Assembly (NCBI GenBank): GCA_022601315.1
Contig: JAHZIU010000376.1
Span: forward strand, 1-12,969
Direction of reading: 5' to 3'
DNA from: Betaproteobacteria bacterium
GTDB taxonomy: Bacteria > Pseudomonadota > Gammaproteobacteria > Burkholderiales > Nitrosomonadaceae
Length of the DNA stretch: 12,969 nt
The translations under genes and the position numbers were made by a program. Numbering within the stretch: the stretch's first letter is position 1; each line of letters opens with the position of its first letter. Below are positions 1 through 7,637 of this stretch, one piece after another. Under the pieces are notes generated by a model. It was not told the origin of the DNA. It searched no databases and saw only the letters and a program-made list of their open reading frames with translations.

Positions 1-795
1 TCTGAAAAAAGCTGGGAAGAAAACGCTGACGACCTGCTAGAAGACCTCAATAAACTTGCCGTACCCATCTGGTTCTTACTCGATGAATTCCCTATCATGA
101 TCGACAAAATTGCTAGTCGTTATGGAAAAGAGGATGCTTCATCCGTATTACATTGGTTACGCCGGGCACGACAACAAAACACGAACAGCGCTGTACGGTT
201 TTTATTAACCGGCTCTATTGGCCTTGACAGCGTTATGCATCGCCACAACATACGCGGTCCGGCTAATGATTTACGCCGCGAAGTATTATCAACTTTAACG
301 GTTGATGAAGCGCTGGCATTGATGTTAAAGCTTGCTCAAGATAATAACATTGCCTTAGATGAAGATTCAGCACATATCTTTATTGCGCGTTTAGGGCCAG
401 CCATCTGGCCGTATTTTATCCAACTGTATGTCGCCGAGTTGCAAGATTATTATCTGCGCACGGACGAACCAATCGATATAGAAAATATTTATCGCGCCAT
501 TACATTGGGAAAACGCAACCAATATTCCGACAACATGTGGGTGCGATTACGTGAAATCTTTAATGACGTGGAGGCGCTAAATGCTCGACAAATACTCAAA
601 TTAGTCGCAGACCAGGAAACCGGCATTCCACGAGAAAATCTACGAGCACAACTCCCCCAACTGGAAGACGATGATTTTCACAACGTACTGGATGTATTAC
701 AACATGACGGCTATTTAATCGAACAAGACAATAGATACATTTGTTTCTTTTCCCATCTTTTACGCGACTACTGGCGCCATAAAGGACGCGTATGA
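1..795 (+). CDS. P-loop (archaeal-ATPase/STAND-like) ATPase, 5' end missing
   Basis: The frame is open from base 1, so 264 C-terminal residues are visible and the Walker A loop lies outside the window. An ATG at 97 is internal and not the likely start, because the frame before it encodes the Walker B strand (VPIWFLLDEF, acidic pair at visible residues 28-29). Next come a sensor-1-like strand (FLLTGSIGL, about 67-73), a helical part with a LTVDEALAL segment (about 99-107), and LGPAIWPYFIQL, which resembles the GxP region of STAND NTPases. Residues 193-256 look like a winged helix ending FFSHLLRDYWRHKGRV, as in many PF01637-type ATPases. The stop overlaps the next gene's start (ATGA), which points to translational coupling and joint function. 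The family-level call is inferred from motifs; the cellular role is unknown. Confidence 0.75.
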   Translation, partial: SEKSWEENADDLLEDLNKLAVPIWFLLDEFPIMIDKIASRYGKEDASSVLHWLRRARQQNTNSAVRFLLTGSIGLDSVMHRHNIRGPANDLRREVLSTLTVDEALALMLKLAQDNNIALDEDSAHIFIARLGPAIWPYFIQLYVAELQDYYLRTDEPIDIENIYRAITLGKRNQYSDNMWVRLREIFNDVEALNARQILKLVADQETGIPRENLRAQLPQLEDDDFHNVLDVLQHDGYLIEQDNRYICFFSHLLRDYWRHKGRV

Positions 796-3128
796 ACAGT
801 AAACCCGAAGACTTCACATTCAATCTCTACAATCCATCGACACAAGATCCCGATACGCTGCTGGATGAATTTATTGATCGCAAGAATCTGCTGGCACGGA
901 TTCTGGACATTGTTCAGCACAACACACCGGATAAGCCGCCGCAACATGTCATCCTGGTCGGACCGTGCGGAATGGGCAAAACAACCTTATTGTGCGCGCT
1001 CAAATACCGTGTGGAAAGAGACAAAAAACTGAAAAAAAAATGGTTACCCATACAGTTTCAGGAAGAGCAATACGGCATCGGTGATCTGGCAGATTTCTGG
1101 CTGGAAGCGTTGCGTTATTTAGAAGCAGAACTGAAACCAGAAATCTCATTTATTGATCAACTGCTCAATGAGAATTCCGACCAACTGGCAGAACAAGCGC
1201 AAGTACAGTTTTACCAACTGCTGACGCAAAGCGGCAAACGGGTGCTGTTACTGGTGGACAACATCAATGATATTTTCACAGCCATTGACGATGGTAATGC
1301 ACTTAACAAATTGCGCGCGTTGTGGATGACGGATTCACGCATGATGGTGGTCGGCACCACACCCAGCCATTTTGAAGAAGTGACTGCCGTTGATCAGGCT
1401 TTCCACGACTTTTTCCGAATTTTCTCGCTGGATCGCCTGCCGCAACAAGAACTGGAAAGTTTCTTGCGTCATTTCGCTGAAATTCAGGGTGATGATCAGG
1501 TCATCCACGCCATTGAACACGAACCACAACGCATTGCTGCCATGCGCATACTGACCGGCGGCAACCCACGACTGGTCAAACTCGGCTATCGCGTATTGCG
1601 TGAAGGTATTGATGGCGATGTGCGCCGCGATTTAGAACGGCTGCTGGATGAATGCACACCCTTCTTCAAGCATCGCATTAAAAGCCTGGCCAAAGAAGCG
1701 CGGCGCACCTTTGACGCCATTGCACGGCGCTGGGACCCGATCACAATCAATGATATCCGCCTGGAACTGCGCAAACCATCGAATTACATCAGCGCACAAA
1801 TCAAACGCCTAATTGCAGAAGGCTTTGTCGAAGAAGTCAGTGGTGAAAAGAAAAAACACTACCAAGTAAGCGAGCGCTTCTACAATGTCTATTACCTGAT
1901 GCGCCATAGCCGAGAAGGTCGCCGCAGGCTACACTGGCTCGTGAGTTTTATGCAGGTGTTTTATACGCACAATAACTATAAAAACTGGGCCAGACGATTG
2001 GGCGACGAATTGTCCAAACCTTTGGCAGCATCGCAACGATCAGAAAAACTCTCCTTCCTACACGCCATGAGCGCAGCAGCAGATAGTGGTGGTCGTTCTG
2101 CCGCATTTGAAACCATGGTGCGCGATGCAATTACACACAACGACCGTCGCGCATTGGACGTGGAAATAACAAACTGCGATCCGGTCGAACACTTTGGTTT
2201 CCGATATTTTGCGGTAGAAATACTATGGTTATTGGAGCCGGACATTCGTGCAAAATTAGGATTTAAACCTCTCGAACAATATTGGTGGAAGATAACACGT
2301 CGGACATTGACCAAAGAAAACCAAATAGAAAAGGCAGAATTGATTGTCAAAAAATCTAAACTTTGGAATATCCAGACAATATCGCACTCCTATACAGCCG
2401 GGGTTATTTTCGAATGTTTTTTTGATCAAAACAAAGAAGCTGAAAAAGCCTATCTAAAAGCAATTGACCTAGACCCTGAATATGCTTCCCCATGGATTGG
2501 CTTGGGTAACGTACTTAGCAAGCAAGGCCAACACAAAGAAGCTAAAGACGCTTATCAAAAAGCAATTGATTTAGATCCCCAATACGTTACCGCATGGAAT
2601 AACTTGGGTCTCGCACTAGAAAATCAAGGCCACCATAAAGAAGCTGAGGAAGCCTATCGTAAAGCAATAACACTGGATCCGTTAGACTCAATAACTTTAA
2701 TCAACCTAAGCGGAATCTGTTTGTTTAATCTTAACCAACAGGATGAAGGCATTGCGTTACTGATGCAAGGCTTATCCATCGAACCCGAAAATCATTATGG
2801 CCGTTATGTACTAAAAAGCTTCTGGCAGGCTGTATTGCCGGCCGTCGCTGGAAAAATCACAACCAATGGCAATCAATCCGGCACCGAGAACCTGCGCACC
2901 GTCATGACAGAAACACTGCTGATGATCGCTGTCAGTGGCGAACAAAAAACAGTACTTGAAGTATTGCTGTCCTTGGATGAAATCACACAGCAACCGTTTG
3001 AAGCGATATTGTTGGCGCTGCAAGCATTGAATGATCGTTCAGTGTTGTACCATATTGCACGTGAAAAACGTGACGTAGTGTTGGATGTAATGAAAAACAT
3101 CGCGCCGGATGATGCCAACAACAACTAA
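792..3128 (+). CDS. STAND-like ATPase with winged helix and C-terminal TPR repeats
   Basis: This 778-residue protein starts at the ATG of an ATGA overlap with the preceding ATPase gene. Domains in order: Walker A GPCGMGKTT (57-65); Walker B VLLLVDNIND (151-160, Asp156 followed by Asn rather than Glu); a sensor-1-like strand MMVVGTT (184-190); a TGGNPRLVKLGYRVL segment (255-269) typical of STAND/MNS NTPases; a winged helix (about 300-375); a helical linker; at least three TPR units (548-649); and a helical C-terminal domain (about 670-770). No signal peptide or membrane segment is seen, so it is probably cytoplasmic. STAND NTPases usually act as ligand-triggered switches in which the repeat region senses or holds a partner. 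Here no enzymatic effector domain is recognisable, so the coupled upstream ATPase is the obvious partner. A role in defence, signalling or regulation cannot be decided from the sequence. Confidence 0.85.
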   Translation: MNSKPEDFTFNLYNPSTQDPDTLLDEFIDRKNLLARILDIVQHNTPDKPPQHVILVGPCGMGKTTLLCALKYRVERDKKLKKKWLPIQFQEEQYGIGDLADFWLEALRYLEAELKPEISFIDQLLNENSDQLAEQAQVQFYQLLTQSGKRVLLLVDNINDIFTAIDDGNALNKLRALWMTDSRMMVVGTTPSHFEEVTAVDQAFHDFFRIFSLDRLPQQELESFLRHFAEIQGDDQVIHAIEHEPQRIAAMRILTGGNPRLVKLGYRVLREGIDGDVRRDLERLLDECTPFFKHRIKSLAKEARRTFDAIARRWDPITINDIRLELRKPSNYISAQIKRLIAEGFVEEVSGEKKKHYQVSERFYNVYYLMRHSREGRRRLHWLVSFMQVFYTHNNYKNWARRLGDELSKPLAASQRSEKLSFLHAMSAAADSGGRSAAFETMVRDAITHNDRRALDVEITNCDPVEHFGFRYFAVEILWLLEPDIRAKLGFKPLEQYWWKITRRTLTKENQIEKAELIVKKSKLWNIQTISHSYTAGVIFECFFDQNKEAEKAYLKAIDLDPEYASPWIGLGNVLSKQGQHKEAKDAYQKAIDLDPQYVTAWNNLGLALENQGHHKEAEEAYRKAITLDPLDSITLINLSGICLFNLNQQDEGIALLMQGLSIEPENHYGRYVLKSFWQAVLPAVAGKITTNGNQSGTENLRTVMTETLLMIAVSGEQKTVLEVLLSLDEITQQPFEAILLALQALNDRSVLYHIAREKRDVVLDVMKNIAPDDANNN
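2433..2738 (+). repeat. Three 102-bp repeats encoding TPR units
   Basis: The word AAAGAAGCT recurs at 2433, 2535 and 2637, exactly 102 bp (34 codons) apart. Each copy is followed by related GCYTATC-NN-AAAGCAAT DNA. The units match the 34-residue TPR period (KEAxxAYxKAIxLDP). Similarity at DNA level, and not only in protein, suggests fairly recent unit duplication or gene conversion. This stretch also looks more AT-rich than the ATPase part of the gene. Confidence 0.8.
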
Positions 3129-3142
3129 CTACTTAAAAGATC

Positions 3143-4012
3143 CTACCGCCTATTCGGCATCGGTGTGTTAATAAAAAATTCACGCATCAAGAAATCCTCA
3201 AGCCCATCGTTATCACGCATACGTGCAGACAAAACAATCACGCGGTTGAGACGCTGTGATTCCCAGTTGAAATCCTCCTGATGATACTGGCGTATTAATT
3301 CAATCATCTTACGTATGATGGCGCGCTCCACATCACCATCCGGCCCCGCTTCCACTTCAACCAGCACCCGCCGCGGATTGTAATCCCCTGTTGTCCAGGA
3401 GCGAAAGGAAAACTGGGCAAAGCGCGGCCCTATATTGATAATCCGAAAGATGCCACTGGTACCCGGAACCCGAAGATTACGTCTGACATTGGCCATCCTA
3501 ACTTCATCTGCTGTAGGCTGCGCTTCAGAAATATCTGCTTTTGCATACTCATCTCCGTCAAAAATCCCTCTCGGACGACGTTTTGCTCTGTTCTGGTTAA
3601 TATAGTCCGTTAAATCTGTGGGTGCCGCTTCTGGGGTGGCAGCAGTCTCCGCCTCTCTTCTCTCAGGGAGCATCTTTACTGTCTCGATCTCTTCAATAGC
3701 CTGAGGCCTAATCTGTGGTCGAGCGGGCGGACTTGGGCGCGGTGTCGGCGGTGTTACTTGTGCTGACTGCGAGGGTTGCGACTCATCGGGTTGTTCCTGG
3801 GCACCCTTGGGCGGTGGTGGTAGCGGGTCTAGATCTAAATCGGATTCAGGCAGGTCAATAAAATGCGCTTCGATGGGCGGTGGCGGGACAACTTCACGCT
3901 CGGTTTCAGTGAGAAAAAAACCAACCCCCCAAATGAGCAACAACCAGACAAGCACTGCCAATGGCAATGGCCACCACAGTCGAATTTCCCTCTGCCTGCT
4001 GGCACTAATCAT
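3143..4012 (-). CDS. TonB-like energy transducer, atypical C-terminal domain
   Basis: This is the third gene of the exbB-exbD operon: its start lies 8 nt after the exbD stop. The 289-residue product has a short basic N-terminus, one membrane anchor (about 15-35, rich in L, V, W), and a Pro-rich periplasmic stretch (about 42-105, with PPPPIEAHF, DPLPPPPKG and PTPRPSPPARP) like the TonB spacer. A folded C-terminal region follows (about 165-289). The anchor, Pro-rich arm and operon position support a TonB role: carrying ExbBD-derived energy to the outer membrane. The C-terminal region lacks a clear TonB signature (no YPxxA-type segment) and reads as an unfamiliar alpha/beta domain, so the outer-membrane target is unknown. 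Its stop is 14 bp from that of the convergent TPR-ATPase gene. Confidence 0.65.
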   Translation of the reverse strand: MISASRQREIRLWWPLPLAVLVWLLLIWGVGFFLTETEREVVPPPPIEAHFIDLPESDLDLDPLPPPPKGAQEQPDESQPSQSAQVTPPTPRPSPPARPQIRPQAIEEIETVKMLPERREAETAATPEAAPTDLTDYINQNRAKRRPRGIFDGDEYAKADISEAQPTADEVRMANVRRNLRVPGTSGIFRIINIGPRFAQFSFRSWTTGDYNPRRVLVEVEAGPDGDVERAIIRKMIELIRQYHQEDFNWESQRLNRVIVLSARMRDNDGLEDFLMREFFINTPMPNRR

Positions 4013-4020
4013 GCGTTCAG

Positions 4021-4419
4021 TTATTTATGTTGTACTGCTATCAGGAAGCTCTGTACACCGGCAGCCTGCGCACGTAACATCGCTTGCACAACGATGCCTT
4101 GTGGAGCCTCACTGTCTGCCGACACAATAAGCTTTTGTTGTGATTCCAGCAATGGCTTGAGTGTGGCCGCCAATGTTTCCAAGGTAACGGAAGTCTGGTT
4201 AATAAAAATCTCACTATCTTTTGTCAACGTCAAAGTAATCGGTTTATCAGCGCTGAGCTGCTCAGCCTTTCCTTCAGGCAGATTCACTTGCAAGGAATCC
4301 AATTTCTGCATCGACAACGAAGCCAGCATGAATGTTGCCAACAGGAAAAACATCACATCAATCATTGGAATAATCTGGATTTGACCTTTTCTGACTGCTC
4401 TGCGTTTACGCAGTTTCAT
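4021..4419 (-). CDS. exbD: ExbD/TolR-family biopolymer transport protein
   Basis: This 132-residue protein is encoded between exbB and the tonB-like gene. It has a basic cytoplasmic N-terminus (MKLRKRRAVRKGQ), a single membrane helix (about 17-37) carrying the family's conserved aspartate in IPMIDVMFF (Asp21), and a periplasmic domain ending near AMLRAQAAGVQSFLIAV, typical of ExbD/TolR. The family forms a proton channel and stator with ExbB/TolQ, the Asp being the proton-carrying residue. The start at 4419 is preferred over an in-frame ATG at 4455, because the upstream codons would lie inside exbB and a strong Shine-Dalgarno sits 6 nt before 4419. The gene overlaps the 3' end of exbB by 14 nt. 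Confidence 0.9.
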   Translation of the reverse strand: MKLRKRRAVRKGQIQIIPMIDVMFFLLATFMLASLSMQKLDSLQVNLPEGKAEQLSADKPITLTLTKDSEIFINQTSVTLETLAATLKPLLESQQKLIVSADSEAPQGIVVQAMLRAQAAGVQSFLIAVQHK

Positions 4420-5053
4420 TGGCTTCCTCCTTCTGGTCCAGGCGAATATGGTCAATCAACCGCGTACCAAGGCGCTCCATCTCATCCATCGTTTGTGATT
4501 GCAGGCGCGAAAAGTAATTGAATCCAAATAACGCAACCAATGCGATAATCAATCCAACAACCGTCGCAATGAGTGCCTCTGCCACACCGCCTGTCACCGC
4601 CGTGGGATTAACAATACCCTCACTGCCAATAACCTGAAAAGCACGCATCATGCCGATAACGGTACCGACCAGTCCCAACAAAGGCGCCGCAGTAACAATT
4701 GTTTCCAATGCCCACAACCGACGCGCAAGCGATGATTCTATGATCTGCGCTTCATCCGCCGCACGCGACTCCGTCCACCAAGACGGCTGGTGTCTGTTGG
4801 CAATAACCACTTCAAAGAAGCGCTTGTAATAATGACGCTTATCCAAACCAGAAAGGATTTTATCCAAATCATTCCATTTAAAACCATAGTTTTCAATGAG
4901 ATTTAACAAATCATTGGAAAGACGGGCGAAACGCCAATAAACAAATGCCTTTTCAAGCATGATTGCCAACGCAATAATCCCCAGTAAAGACAATGGCAAA
5001 ATAATATATCCACCAAGTTTTAGCATTATCCAGGCTTGATTCAGTTGTTCCAT
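4406..5053 (-). CDS. exbB: MotA/TolQ/ExbB-family proton channel protein
   Basis: This 215-residue protein has the ExbB/TolQ pattern: a first membrane helix near the N-terminus (about 10-32, IILPLSLLGIIALAIML), a cytoplasmic region, then two C-terminal helices. The family core is visible as ETIVTAAPLLGLVGTVIGM (second helix) and GGVAEALIATVVGLIIALVAL (third helix). With ExbD it should form the inner-membrane proton channel that powers the TonB-like protein. A TTG at 5065 would add four residues, but the ATG at 5053 has a GGAG Shine-Dalgarno 6 nt upstream and is the better start. It is the first gene of a three-gene minus-strand operon. No TonB-dependent receptor gene is adjacent, so the transported substrate is not indicated. 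Confidence 0.9.
   Translation of the reverse strand: MEQLNQAWIMLKLGGYIILPLSLLGIIALAIMLEKAFVYWRFARLSNDLLNLIENYGFKWNDLDKILSGLDKRHYYKRFFEVVIANRHQPSWWTESRAADEAQIIESSLARRLWALETIVTAAPLLGLVGTVIGMMRAFQVIGSEGIVNPTAVTGGVAEALIATVVGLIIALVALFGFNYFSRLQSQTMDEMERLGTRLIDHIRLDQKEEANETA
4424..4432 (-). promoter_or_regulatory. Strong Shine-Dalgarno for exbD
   Basis: The minus strand reads AAGGAGGAA here, with 6 nt between GGAGG and the ATG at 4419. It lies inside the 3' end of exbB and fixes the exbD start. Confidence 0.8.
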
Positions 5054-5280
5054 AATTGACTCCAAATTGGGAATTTTCGCTGTATGTTAGTAGCACATGT
5101 TAGTGCATCTTAAAAGAGACATGTCACACAAATTTCACGCTCACTCAGAATTTAACTTAAGCATCTCTCGCAGCGCGTTTAAAAAGAAGCCGGAAACAGG
5201 CAGCTTTACGCAGAGTAATAAAATGATAAGAATTTGGAAATACAGGATTAAGCGCACACAGGCACTTGTAAAAAAGAATA
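5054..5280. other. Intergenic region upstream of exbB, with a short direct repeat
   Basis: This non-coding stretch between the uvrD stop and the exbB start should hold the uvrD 3' end and the exbB promoter. Plus-strand ATGTTAGTA (5084-5092) and ATGTTAGTG (5097-5105) form a direct repeat with a 13-bp period, 31-52 bp upstream of the exbB ATG, where a regulator could bind. No convincing -35/-10 pair or iron-regulator box was picked out by eye. A weak GC-rich hairpin near 5187-5213, with T-rich DNA after it on the minus strand, could end uvrD transcription. Confidence 0.4.
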
Positions 5281-7467
5281 CTACACCACAGCAAGCTTTG
5301 CATACTCCAACAGCAACCATTTGGTACCTACCCGGTTAAAATTAACCTGCACCCTTGCATCACTACCACTGCCTTCATAATTAACAATAACACCCAATCC
5401 AAATTTAGCATGTTGAACATTCTGTCCAATTCGCCACTGACTTGAGGGCGCAGATTGCTGACTAAATTTTTCTTTTTTTACCACTGTGTTTTTTTCAGAG
5501 TGGTATGGATTCATACTCTGCTGAGGCACAGATTGAAGCCATTTCAAACAATTCTCAGGAATTTCATTCAGAAAGCGCGAAGGAATGTTATAACGGGTCT
5601 GGCCATGCAACATGCGACTTTGCGCAAGACTTAAATACAAACTACGGCGGGCGCGTGTTATCGCCACATACATCAGACGCCGCTCCTCCTCCAACCCATT
5701 AGTATCATTCATACTGTTTTCATGCGGGAAAAGCCCTTCTTCCAGGCCACTTAGGAAAACAGAATGAAACTCCAAGCCTTTAGCTGCATGCACTGTCATT
5801 AATTGCAGCGCATCCTGCCCACTACCGGCTTGATGTTCGCCAGCTTCCAATGCTGCATGCGCTAAAAAAGCCGCAAGACTATCATCTTCCGCTTCATGCA
5901 CAAAACTGGTCGCGGCATTAATTAACTCATTCAGATTTTCCAATCGATCCGCGCCTTCCCGTTCTTTACTATAATGCGCGATCAAACCACTTTGGGTCAG
6001 CATTTGTTCAACTATCTGCGGCAAAGGCAAAGCACCCCAATCCTGGCGCATTGTGGTAATCAGTTGAATAAAGCCTACCACGCCTTTTTGTACTTTTTCT
6101 GTCTGCTGCATAATAGTTACTTCACCACCAATTTTATGCAATGCAGCAGCCCATAAACTACTATCCAGATGTCTGGCCTCATCTTGCAACTGTTCCAAAC
6201 TTCGCGAACCAATGCCACGGGTAGGAAAATTAATCACACGTAGCAAGGAATTGTCATCTTCCGGATTGGCAATTAAACGCAAATACGCCAGCGCGTGTTT
6301 AATTTCCTGTCGTTCAAAAAAGCGCATTCCGCCATAAACACGATACGGCAATGAAGCATTAAACAAACTATGCTCCAATACTCTGGATTGAGCATTAGAA
6401 CGATACAACAAGGCGATTTGTGACAATGCAACACCTTCTGCGTGCAATGCCTTGATTTCATCAACGATAAACGACGCTTCATCATAATCGTTCGGTGCAT
6501 TGTAAACCCGTAGCGGCTCACCTTGCCCTTCGTCGGTCCATAGATTCTTTCCCAGGCGACCACTATTGTTTTTTATCAACGCATTGGCCGCTTCCAGAAT
6601 ATTGCCATGTGAGCGATAATTTTGTTCCAGCTTAATCACTTTGGAAATTCCAAAATCACGCTCAAATTCTTTCATGTTTTTCGTATCCGCACCGCGGAAC
6701 GCATAAATGCTTTGGTCATCATCACCTACGACAAATACTGCAGCAGGCGTTTTTGTATCGGCACCGGCCAATAATTTAAGCCATTTGTACTGTAACCGAT
6801 TGGTGTCCTGAAACTCATCCACCAAAATATAGTGAAAGCGTTCACGATAATGATCACGCAGGATTTCGTTACGGCTTAGTAACTCATAACATCGTAATAA
6901 CAACTCCGGAAAATCAACTACACCATCGCGATTACATTGTTGTTCATATGCTTGGTATAACTCTAGCAAGCGACGTGAAAAGGTGTCGTCTACTTCAACG
7001 TAAGCCGCACGCAACCCAGCTTCTTTAGCATTATTGATAAACCATTGCACCTGACGTGGTGGAAATTGCTTATCATCCACTGACAATCGTTTCAGAATAC
7101 GTTTGATCATACCCAACTGATCTGCCATATCAAGGATTTGAAATGTCTGCAACAACCCTGCATCCTGACAATGTGTACGTAACATGCGATTACACAAGCC
7201 ATGAAAAGTTCCGACCCACATCCCACGCGTATTAATCGGCAACATGGCAGTAATTCGTGTAAGCATTTCTTTTGCGGCTTTATTGGTAAACGTCACCGCT
7301 AAAACACCATGTGGACTGACCTGTCCAGATTGAATTAAATGCGCAATACGCGTCGTCAGCACGCGCGTTTTTCCACTCCCTGCACCTGCTAATACCAAAA
7401 CGGATTGATGCGGCAGCGTGATTGCTTCAAGCTGTTGCGGATTTAGATCAGTGAGTAGGGAGGACAT
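5281..7467 (-). CDS. uvrD: DNA helicase II (UvrD), SF1A 3'-5' helicase
   Basis: This 728-residue protein matches UvrD in length and motif order (E. coli UvrD is 720 residues). Visible are Walker A AGAGSGKT (27-34), motif Ia VTFTNKAAKEM, WVGTFHG, Walker B VDEFQDTN (216-223), motif III GDDDQSIYAFRGA (248-260), motif IV LEQNYRS, motif V LMTVHAAKGLEF and motif VI RRLMYVAITRAR. The C-terminus HAKFGLGVIVNYEGSG...KWLLLEYAKL is the tudor-like tail that in UvrD contacts RNA polymerase. The enzyme unwinds DNA in nucleotide-excision and methyl-directed mismatch repair and removes RecA filaments. The start at 7467 gives an N-terminus aligned with the family, although the Shine-Dalgarno is weak. No LexA-type CTGT-N8-ACAG box was found upstream, unlike the SOS-controlled E. 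coli gene. Confidence 0.97.
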   Translation of the reverse strand: MSSLLTDLNPQQLEAITLPHQSVLVLAGAGSGKTRVLTTRIAHLIQSGQVSPHGVLAVTFTNKAAKEMLTRITAMLPINTRGMWVGTFHGLCNRMLRTHCQDAGLLQTFQILDMADQLGMIKRILKRLSVDDKQFPPRQVQWFINNAKEAGLRAAYVEVDDTFSRRLLELYQAYEQQCNRDGVVDFPELLLRCYELLSRNEILRDHYRERFHYILVDEFQDTNRLQYKWLKLLAGADTKTPAAVFVVGDDDQSIYAFRGADTKNMKEFERDFGISKVIKLEQNYRSHGNILEAANALIKNNSGRLGKNLWTDEGQGEPLRVYNAPNDYDEASFIVDEIKALHAEGVALSQIALLYRSNAQSRVLEHSLFNASLPYRVYGGMRFFERQEIKHALAYLRLIANPEDDNSLLRVINFPTRGIGSRSLEQLQDEARHLDSSLWAAALHKIGGEVTIMQQTEKVQKGVVGFIQLITTMRQDWGALPLPQIVEQMLTQSGLIAHYSKEREGADRLENLNELINAATSFVHEAEDDSLAAFLAHAALEAGEHQAGSGQDALQLMTVHAAKGLEFHSVFLSGLEEGLFPHENSMNDTNGLEEERRLMYVAITRARRSLYLSLAQSRMLHGQTRYNIPSRFLNEIPENCLKWLQSVPQQSMNPYHSEKNTVVKKEKFSQQSAPSSQWRIGQNVQHAKFGLGVIVNYEGSGSDARVQVNFNRVGTKWLLLEYAKLAVV

Positions 7468-7570
7468 GTGAACAATATCAATGTAGATGATTGTGCAGAA
7501 AAATTATACAAACAAGCCTGATCGGCTGGATTGGAAGAAAAACACAGAAACCCGCTTACACGGATCAATT

Positions 7571-7612
7571 ATGAACCAGATTAATGAATACATCCATTTA
7601 ATCTTGATTCAT
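7571..7612 (-). repeat. Imperfect hairpin between prkB and uvrD
   Basis: The arms 7571-7584 and 7598-7612 can form 13 base pairs with one mismatch and one bulge around a 13-nt loop. It lies in the 170-bp gap downstream of prkB and upstream of uvrD. No T-run follows on the minus strand, so it could be a processing, attenuation or weak termination structure. A TAATCGATTA palindrome lies nearby at 7617-7626. Confidence 0.35.
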
Positions 7613-7637
7613 AAATTAATCGATTATTCAAAAAATA

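Noticed and set aside
97..795. ATG at 97 as the start of the first gene
   Set aside because: The open frame continues to base 1 and encodes the Walker B strand before this ATG, so the gene is cut by the window edge.
3807..4521. Plus-strand open frames opposite the tonB-like, exbD and exbB genes
   Set aside because: They lie antisense to strongly supported genes, and their translations have no recognisable domains.
7468..7637. LexA (SOS) box before uvrD
   Set aside because: No CTGT-N8-ACAG match was found; the nearest CTG...CAG pair has a 16-bp spacer.
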